Positions 27,149-32,070 of a stretch of 32,070 nucleotides of DNA are shown here, piece after piece. Within the stretch, counting starts at the first letter, position 1. The number at the start of each line of letters is the position of its first letter. The position numbers were made by a program, and so were the translations under genes. Source of the DNA: Agitococcus sp. (GTDB lineage: Bacteria > Pseudomonadota > Gammaproteobacteria > Pseudomonadales > Moraxellaceae); contig JAUSLJ010000040.1 of assembly GCA_030646715.1 (NCBI GenBank), forward strand, positions 1-32,070, in the 5' to 3' direction. The notes below the pieces were generated by a model. That model was not told the DNA's origin, made no database searches, and saw only the letters and a list, made by a program, of their open reading frames with translations.

Positions 27149-27196
27149 TGTCGGACATGGCGGGAAAACTTTTAAATCCTGTCTGATTGTCTGACA
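27149..27196. promoter_or_regulatory. Two TGTC-N-GACA palindromes upstream of the phasin gene
   Basis: TGTCGGACA (27149-27157) and TGTCTGACA (27188-27196) are small palindromes 39 bp apart, both upstream of the -10 box at 27227. They may be operators for a phasin or PHA regulator. The rest of the 27109-27300 gap shows nothing else clear. Confidence 0.4.
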
Positions 27197-27226
27197 TTTA
27201 TTGTGGGTTGTGATAAATCCAATTTC

Positions 27227-27232
27227 TATAAT
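27227..27232 (+). promoter_or_regulatory. -10 box of the phasin promoter
   Basis: A perfect TATAAT followed by GCGC, giving a leader of about 60 bases before ATG 27301. No consensus -35 is present at 16-18 bp. Confidence 0.5.
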
Positions 27233-27300
27233 GCGCACATAGGTTGTTGCTAGATGGCAACAATAGGATTTTCGGGTGTGTAGAAATTTTGGAGAATGTC

Positions 27301-27696
27301 ATGGGCGAGTTAAAACAAGTTGCTGAAACTCAAGCAGAAATCAGCTTGGTAGATCGTGTTAAAGATTTAGGTAGCCAAGTCACTTTAGCGGGTTTTGGAG
27401 TTGTTGCCAAAGTCGAAGAAGTGATTGCTAAGGTTGAAGTAGAAAGCCAAAAGCAATACGACAAATTTTTAGCTGCTGGTCAAGCCGCTCGTGGCGAACA
27501 AGCTGCGACCGACAAAAAAGTAGTTTTAGTTGCTGTTGGTTTGGTTGAAACTTTGAAAGTTGAAGCGGATAAACTAAAAGGCGACGTCAAAGTTGAAGCT
27601 GAAAAGTTGAAAGCTGATGCCGAAAAATTGAAAGCTGATGCTCAGAAATTGTTTGATGATTTAGTCGCTGCTGGCGAAAAGCGTCAAGCTGCTTAA
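27301..27696 (+). CDS. Phasin-family (PHA granule-associated) protein
   Basis: 131 residues, almost wholly helical, rich in Ala, Lys, Glu and Val. The region VTLAGFGVVAKVEEVIAKVE ... QKQYDKFLAAGQAARG resembles the PhaI/PhaF-type phasin domain that coats polyhydroxyalkanoate granules. The C-terminal part repeats AEKLKAD three times with small changes, a heptad-like amphipathic coiled coil. ATG 27301 follows GGAGA at the correct spacing; an upstream TTG frame extension is not supported. It has its own promoter and a strong terminator, so it is monocistronic. No PHA synthase or depolymerase gene is in the window, so the PHA role is inferred from family only. Confidence 0.75.
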   Translation: MGELKQVAETQAEISLVDRVKDLGSQVTLAGFGVVAKVEEVIAKVEVESQKQYDKFLAAGQAARGEQAATDKKVVLVAVGLVETLKVEADKLKGDVKVEAEKLKADAEKLKADAQKLFDDLVAAGEKRQAA

Positions 27697-27743
27697 TGGT
27701 ATTAAGCCGTATTGCTGCACAGTAACTGCTGTTTTTAGTTACT

Positions 27744-27788
27744 CAAAAGAACCCTCTTTTGGGGTGGCTCCTCGCCACCCTTTTTTTT
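27744..27788 (+). terminator. Strong intrinsic terminator after the phasin gene
   Basis: CAAAAGA/TCTTTTG (27744-27761) is followed directly by GGGTGGC/GCCACCC (27762-27780) and eight Ts. The second hairpin with its U-tract is a textbook terminator. It lies in the 315-bp gap 27697-28011. Confidence 0.93.
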
Positions 27789-27911
27789 GTGTATAAATTG
27801 CTAATTCGTGATTTTTTAAGATAAAAAAACGCTAGACTCCATGAGTTAATACATGATTAACACATAAGAATAGAAAACGTACAAAAGTTGCGCCTAAAAC
27901 AACCAAACAAG

Positions 27912-27946
27912 CCGACGAAAGACTATTTAATGACTTCTTTTGTCGG
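27912..27946. promoter_or_regulatory. Inverted repeat in the solute-binding gene leader
   Basis: CCGACGAAAG (27912-27921) and CTTTTGTCGG (27937-27946) match at nine of ten positions around 15 bases. It is 65 bp upstream of the next start codon and may be an operator or leader hairpin. The rest of the gap is AT-rich, and I see no further gene in it. Confidence 0.4.
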
Positions 27947-28011
27947 TTAAAATGACGCAAGCCTGAATTTGGCTTTGCATTTGTATCCCTAAACGACGAC
28001 AAGGAACAACC

Positions 28012-29031
28012 ATGAAAAAAATTAACGTCTCACGCTTGAGCCGTCATGTAGCAACAGCGATGCTGACTACGGGTGTTATGTTCAGCACCGCCGCAGAAGC
28101 TAAACAAAAAGTTTGTGTATTCGATTTATTAGGCACACAAGGTGATGTCTATGCGCTTATGAAAGACTACGCTCTTATGGCGAGTAAATGGGGTGCAGAT
28201 ATCGAGTTGAAGCCATATACCGACGAACGTATTGTTGCTGAAGACTTCAAAGCAGGGCAGTGCGATGGTATTAGCTTGACAGGTTTACGTGGTCGTCAAT
28301 TTAACACCTTTACAGGTAGTATTGACTCCATCGGTGCAATTACCACATACGCCCAAATGCGTGATGTGTTGACTTTGTTGAGCAGTCCTAAAATCGCTGG
28401 CAATATGACTAGCGGCAACTACGAAGTTGTGGGCATCATGCCTTTAGGCGCAGGTTATTTATTGGTTAATGACCGTGCAATCAATAATTTGTCCAAAATT
28501 TCGGGCAAAAAAATTGCGGTACTAGACTACGATAAGTCTCAAGCCAAAATGGTGCAAAAAATCGGTGCGCAACCCGTTGCTTCCGATATTACCAACTTTG
28601 CAGGCAAGTTTAACAATGGTCAGGTTGACGTAGTTGCAGCACCTGCTATCGCGATTAAGCCTTTAGAGTTATACAAAGGTTTAGGCACAAAAGGTGCGAT
28701 TATTCGTTTCCCTATCGTGCAAATCACTGGCAACATCATCATTGATCCGAAAAAATTCCCAGCGGGTTTTGGTCAAAAAAGCCGTGAATATGTAGCAACG
28801 CAAATTGATAAAGCGTTCAAAACGATTGAAAAAACCGAAAAAGACATTGCTCCTAAATACTGGATGGATGTTGCGGAAGCTGATAAGCCGGGTTATATCA
28901 AATTAATGCGTGAATCGCGTATTGCCTTGGCAGCCGATGGTATCTACGACAAAAAAATGTTGGGCTTATTGAAAAAAGTACGTTGCAAACATGATGCAGC
29001 GAGCTTCGAGTGTGCATTAAAAGACGAATAA
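28012..29031 (+). CDS. Periplasmic solute-binding-like protein (DUF6091-like)
   Basis: 339 residues with a clear Sec signal peptide: basic N terminus (MKKINVSRLSRH), hydrophobic core and AEA cleavage near residue 30. The mature part has the order of a DctP/TRAP- or phosphonate-type binding protein: KVCVFDLLGTQGD, CDGISLTGLRGRQFNTFTG, LLVNDRAINNLSKISGKKIAVLDYDKSQAKM (hinge) and VDVVAAPAIAIKPLELYKGLG. It resembles the DUF6091 'putative solute-binding' proteins found as orphans in several gammaproteobacteria. No transporter membrane subunits are adjacent, so the ligand and partner are unknown. A UUCG-loop terminator follows. Confidence 0.75.
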   Translation: MKKINVSRLSRHVATAMLTTGVMFSTAAEAKQKVCVFDLLGTQGDVYALMKDYALMASKWGADIELKPYTDERIVAEDFKAGQCDGISLTGLRGRQFNTFTGSIDSIGAITTYAQMRDVLTLLSSPKIAGNMTSGNYEVVGIMPLGAGYLLVNDRAINNLSKISGKKIAVLDYDKSQAKMVQKIGAQPVASDITNFAGKFNNGQVDVVAAPAIAIKPLELYKGLGTKGAIIRFPIVQITGNIIIDPKKFPAGFGQKSREYVATQIDKAFKTIEKTEKDIAPKYWMDVAEADKPGYIKLMRESRIALAADGIYDKKMLGLLKKVRCKHDAASFECALKDE

Positions 29032-29055
29032 TCTTCGTTTTATAGTGACGCAATG

Positions 29056-29084
29056 AAAAAGCTCAGCTTCGGCTGGGCTTTTTT
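29056..29084 (+). terminator. Intrinsic terminator with UUCG loop
   Basis: GCTCAGC (29061-29067) pairs with GCTGGGC (29072-29078) across TTCG, flanked by AAAAA on the left and TTTTTT on the right. The stable tetraloop and U-tract make it a strong terminator of the solute-binding protein gene. Confidence 0.95.
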
Positions 29085-29155
29085 GTTGGTTGACGTAAAG
29101 TCAAATTGTTTGGATAATACCTTAGTGTTTTAGTCAACTAAATAGAGGCAATTCG

Positions 29156-29497
29156 ATGTCTGAGCTTGCTCAAGCGATGGTGTTAACGGATCGTGCGGCT
29201 GCCAAAGTGCGTAAATTACGCGAAGGTGAAGCTAATCCTGAACTTAAACTCCGTGTATATATTACTGGCGGCGGATGTTCAGGCTTTTCTTATGGCTTTA
29301 CTTTTGACGAAAATGCCAATGAAACAGATACCATTTTTACTAATGATGATGTGACAATGGTGGTGGACTCCTTAAGTTTTCAGTATTTAGTCGGCTCAGA
29401 AGTAGATTATGTAGAAAGTTTACAAGGTTCGCAATTTCTGATTAAAAATCCAAACGCTACAACAACGTGTGGTTGCGGTTCTTCGTTTTCCGTGTAA
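29156..29497 (+). CDS. erpA: Iron-sulfur cluster insertion protein ErpA
   Basis: A-type carrier that delivers [4Fe-4S] clusters to apoproteins, including those of isoprenoid synthesis. At 113 residues it has the three conserved cysteines: Cys41 ([11 protein letters not shown]), Cys105 and Cys107 (CGCGSSFSV). ErpA rather than IscA is indicated by [15 protein letters not shown] and the [15 protein letters not shown] end. Possible clients in this window are FadH and the molybdoenzyme, both with Fe-S ligands. It is followed by convergent anmK. Confidence 0.95.
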   Translation: MSELAQAMVLTDRAAAKVRKLREGEANPELKLRVYITGGGCSGFSYGFTFDENANETDTIFTNDDVTMVVDSLSFQYLVGSEVDYVESLQGSQFLIKNPNATTTCGCGSSFSV

Positions 29498-29503
29498 TAA
29501 ATT

Positions 29504-29527
29504 GGACTAGCCAAAAGTGGGTAGTCC
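29504..29527. terminator. Hairpin between convergent erpA and anmK
   Basis: GGACTA (29504-29509) pairs with TAGTCC (29522-29527), extended by CC/GG after one mismatch. There is no U-tract, so it is at most a weak bidirectional barrier. Confidence 0.35.
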
Positions 29528-29534
29528 TGTATCG

Positions 29535-30650
29535 TTACGCCTGATAAATCCCGCCTAAAATACGTTCGCCTTGTGCGCCTGTGACTACAGGTAAATTGCC
29601 ACTGAGTCCCGCTAAGGTTTGTTTCGCTAACCATGCAAAAGCGCAGGCTTCAAGCCAAGTGGGAGCTATCCCTATTTCTTCAGTGGAGTGTAAGGAGTAG
29701 TGTGGTAGTTTATCGGCAAGCAATTGACACAAAGCTTGGTTATAAGCACCACCTCCGCATAGCCATAATTCCCCTTCACTAAAACCTGCTTGATTCACCG
29801 CATCCACAACCGACTGTGCTGTTAAAGCTAGGAGTGTTGCTTGAATATCTTCCGCTAACACATTGGGATGATCACCATCAAAAAATTCGAGTAACCAATC
29901 AAGATGAAAATCTTCTCGTCCTGTACTTTTGGGTGGAAGTTTGGCAAAAAAAGGATGAGCTAACATATTGGCTAATAATTCATTATCGACGCATCCACTT
30001 GCAGCCCATGCCCCATTTTTGTCAAATGGTTGCTTTAAAATAGTTTGACACCACGCATCCATTAAGACGTTCGCTGGCCCTGTGTCATACCCATAAACCG
30101 CGCGTGTTGAATCCGCAGGTAACACGGTAATGTTCGCCATGCCGCCTAAGTTAAGAATGACACGATTGATGGCGCGATCTCTCAGAATCGCAGCATGAAA
30201 GGCAGGCACCAGTGGCGCGCCTTGACCTCCTGCCGCGACATCACGACGACGAAAGTCGGCGATAACGGTAATGCCAGTATTTTCAGCGATGACATTCGGG
30301 TCGGTAATCTGTAGGGTAAATGGCGTTTCAAGGTCAGGGCGATGGCGAATCGTTTGCCCATGACTGCCAATAGCAGTAATTTGCGACGGTGATAAATTTA
30401 ATTTTTCTAGGAGTTGATTGGCGCAATCAGCAAATAATCGCCCGAGTAGGACATCAACACGCCCGAAACGTTCAATTTCATTATCGTTGGGCTGTGTAAG
30501 AGTCAACACATCCTCTCGTATATCTAATGGCAATAATAGTGAATGCGTACCCCATAAACGCAGCGTCGGTTCAAAGCTCACCGCGACGACATCAATCGCA
30601 TCTAAACTGGTTCCAGACATTAAACCTAAATAAATTTCATCCATTGCCAT
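29535..30650 (-). CDS. anmK: Anhydro-N-acetylmuramic acid kinase
   Basis: Phosphorylates and opens anhMurNAc from murein recycling to give MurNAc-6-phosphate. Its 371 residues match AnmK (E. coli 369): GLMSGTSLDAID (9-20), GSHGQTI-HRP, NLGGMANIT and the GYDTGPANVLMD region, typical of the ASKHA kinase fold. The start can be ATG 30650 or 30644; GAGAAA precedes both. Its place between erpA and tyrS is a conserved gammaproteobacterial neighbourhood, but here it is antiparallel to both. Confidence 0.95.
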   Translation of the reverse strand: MAMDEIYLGLMSGTSLDAIDVVAVSFEPTLRLWGTHSLLLPLDIREDVLTLTQPNDNEIERFGRVDVLLGRLFADCANQLLEKLNLSPSQITAIGSHGQTIRHRPDLETPFTLQITDPNVIAENTGITVIADFRRRDVAAGGQGAPLVPAFHAAILRDRAINRVILNLGGMANITVLPADSTRAVYGYDTGPANVLMDAWCQTILKQPFDKNGAWAASGCVDNELLANMLAHPFFAKLPPKSTGREDFHLDWLLEFFDGDHPNVLAEDIQATLLALTAQSVVDAVNQAGFSEGELWLCGGGAYNQALCQLLADKLPHYSLHSTEEIGIAPTWLEACAFAWLAKQTLAGLSGNLPVVTGAQGERILGGIYQA

Positions 30651-30700
30651 TTTCTCATTAAAATAGAGCCAATTCTTAAGCCATTGTAGCGAAAATAGTC

Positions 30701-31903
30701 ATGACACCAGAACAGCAACTTGAACTTATCAAACGCGGAACTGAAGAAATCATTCAAGAAAGTGAATTGTTAGCCAAATTAAAAGAGGGCAGACCATTAC
30801 GCGTGAAAGCAGGTTTTGATCCAACAGCGCCAGACTTGCATTTAGGGCACACAGTATTAATCAATAAATTACGTACATTTCAAGACTTAGGCCATGAAGT
30901 CATTTTTTTGATCGGTGATTTTACTGGCATGATTGGTGATCCAACAGGCAAAAACGTCACCCGTAAACCACTCACGCAAGAGCAAGTGAAAGAAAACGCC
31001 AAAAGTTATCAAGCACAAGTCTTTAAAATTTTAGATCCACAAAAAACGCGTGTAGTTTTTAACTCAGAGTGGATGGGGCAAAAGTCAGCAGCAGATTTAA
31101 TTCAGTTAGCAGCGCAATACACAGTAACTCGTATGTTGGAGCGTGATGACTTTGCCAAACGTTATGCCAACCAACAACCAATCGCCATCCATGAGTTTTT
31201 GTACCCTTTATTGCAAGGTTACGACTCAGTTGCTTTAAATGCCGATGTTGAACTAGGCGGAACAGATCAAAAGTTTAATTTATTAATGGGGCGAACATTA
31301 CAAGGTCGGCACGGTCAAACAGCGCAAATTTGTTTAACACTTCCCATCCTTGAAGGTTTGGATGGCGTGCAAAAAATGTCTAAATCGCTGGGTAATTACA
31401 TTGGGGTTAACGATGCGCCAGGTGAAATGTATCAGAAGTTATTATCCATGCCTGACTCATTGATTCCGCGGTATTTTGAATTATTAAGCTTCCGTCCAAT
31501 GTCGGAAGTAAATGAATTCTTACAGCAGATCACAGATGGCCGTAATCCACAAGATATCAAAAAGATTTTTGCTGAAGAGATTATTACCCGTTTTCATAGT
31601 TCCGAAGCTGCGGCTAATGCTCATAAAGGTGCAGGTAACAGCTTAAAGCATGGTGAGATTCCTGATGATGTGCCAGAAGTGATCGTTAAATTAGAAGCGG
31701 GTGTTACCGATTTACCGATTAGTGCCGTGTTGAACCGCGCAGGTTTAGTAAAAAATGCTGCAGGTGCTAAAGATGTGTTGAGTCGAGGCGTTGTTTTTGT
31801 TGATGGACAAGCCGTTGGTATTGATTTCCGTCTAAAGCTTGCAGAAAGCCGCGTTATTCAAGCAGGGAAAAAAGCCATTGCCCGAGTTGTGCTACAAAGT
31901 TGA
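30701..31903 (+). CDS. tyrS: Tyrosyl-tRNA synthetase
   Basis: Charges tRNA-Tyr. A class I synthetase of 400 residues: the HxGH motif is HLGH (47-50), KMSKS is at 225-229, and the C-terminal part ends in an S4-like RNA-binding domain ([34 protein letters not shown]). [14 protein letters not shown] and the length put it in the TyrS2/TyrZ-like group found in Pseudomonas and relatives. The downstream region carries the presumed rRNA promoter. Confidence 0.96.
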   Translation: MTPEQQLELIKRGTEEIIQESELLAKLKEGRPLRVKAGFDPTAPDLHLGHTVLINKLRTFQDLGHEVIFLIGDFTGMIGDPTGKNVTRKPLTQEQVKENAKSYQAQVFKILDPQKTRVVFNSEWMGQKSAADLIQLAAQYTVTRMLERDDFAKRYANQQPIAIHEFLYPLLQGYDSVALNADVELGGTDQKFNLLMGRTLQGRHGQTAQICLTLPILEGLDGVQKMSKSLGNYIGVNDAPGEMYQKLLSMPDSLIPRYFELLSFRPMSEVNEFLQQITDGRNPQDIKKIFAEEIITRFHSSEAAANAHKGAGNSLKHGEIPDDVPEVIVKLEAGVTDLPISAVLNRAGLVKNAAGAKDVLSRGVVFVDGQAVGIDFRLKLAESRVIQAGKKAIARVVLQS

Positions 31904-31974
31904 TGTTTTAGTAGTCGCTATTCATTGCAATAGGTTAAAAACCGTGCGTTCATTTCGATTTAATGAAATTAGGT

Positions 31975-32002
31975 TTGACATGCTGGCTTGAGGGGCTATA
32001 AT
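31975..32002 (+). promoter_or_regulatory. Strong sigma70 promoter, probably of a ribosomal RNA operon
   Basis: Perfect TTGACA (31975-31980), 16-bp spacer and perfect TATAAT (31997-32002), followed by a GCGCCCC discriminator typical of stringently controlled rrn P1 promoters and preceded by an A/T-rich UP-like stretch (TTTCGATTTAATGAAATTA). The remaining 68 bases are leader; no mature 16S sequence is reached. Confidence 0.75.
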
Positions 32003-32070
32003 GCGCCCCACTGAAACGGACGACTGGTTGAAAAACTTGTTTAGAATCAGGTGGTTGCGTAATTTTTTAG

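Overview
The window looks like a chromosomal segment of a gammaproteobacterium of moderate GC. The calls of parC, serB with a divergent ytjB/ahpA-like gene, fadH, cysK, ppa, mpl, purEK, erpA, anmK and tyrS rest on protein motifs and on resemblance to Escherichia coli and Pseudomonas proteins. The tyrS gene is followed by a strong promoter with a GC-rich discriminator, as expected just upstream of a ribosomal RNA operon; Pseudomonas has the same tyrS-rrn order. I cannot fix the genus. Short palindromic repeats with GTAGGGGCG and CCTCCC cores recall large-genome sulfur bacteria (Thiotrichales/Beggiatoa type), but that is a weak inference.

Layout. (1) 1-3231: 3' part of a very large repetitive surface or secreted protein made of about 105-residue Ig/prealbumin-like modules. 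(2) 3232-8406: a possible small inverted-repeat element, parC, then a ytjB/ahpA-like membrane gene divergent from serB. (3) 8574-10922: a cytoplasmic molybdopterin oxidoreductase. (4) 10923-15265: a cassette holding a PadR regulator, fadH, an unlisted 48-codon small ORF and a YheT-like hydrolase. It is bracketed by two 91%-identical copies of the 3' end of the molybdoenzyme gene, each followed by the same palindromic repeat. This is the most striking structural feature of the window. (5) 15274-18734: ppnP, a YiiX-like papain-fold hydrolase, a two-TM membrane protein overlapping a beta-carbonic anhydrase, and ornithine decarboxylase. (6) 18867-24904: a KefB/C-type antiporter, cysK, ppa, an unknown 144-aa gene, and mpl coupled to a membrane protein. 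(7) 25014-29031: a DUF486-type small membrane protein, purEK, a phasin-like protein and an orphan solute-binding protein. (8) 29156-32070: erpA, anmK, tyrS and the presumed rrn promoter.

How the genes fit together. Most are housekeeping genes: DNA decatenation, serine, cysteine and purine synthesis, Fe-S maturation, murein recycling (mpl and anmK), pyrophosphate removal and tRNA charging. The accessory signal lies in the repeat protein and in the PadR/FadH/YheT cassette. That cassette looks like a lipid or unsaturated fatty-acid degradation module under local PadR control, with a perfect 24-bp palindrome over the fadH -35 box. The phasin suggests polyhydroxyalkanoate storage, but no synthase gene is present. 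No tRNA, CRISPR array, transposase or complete rRNA gene was seen.
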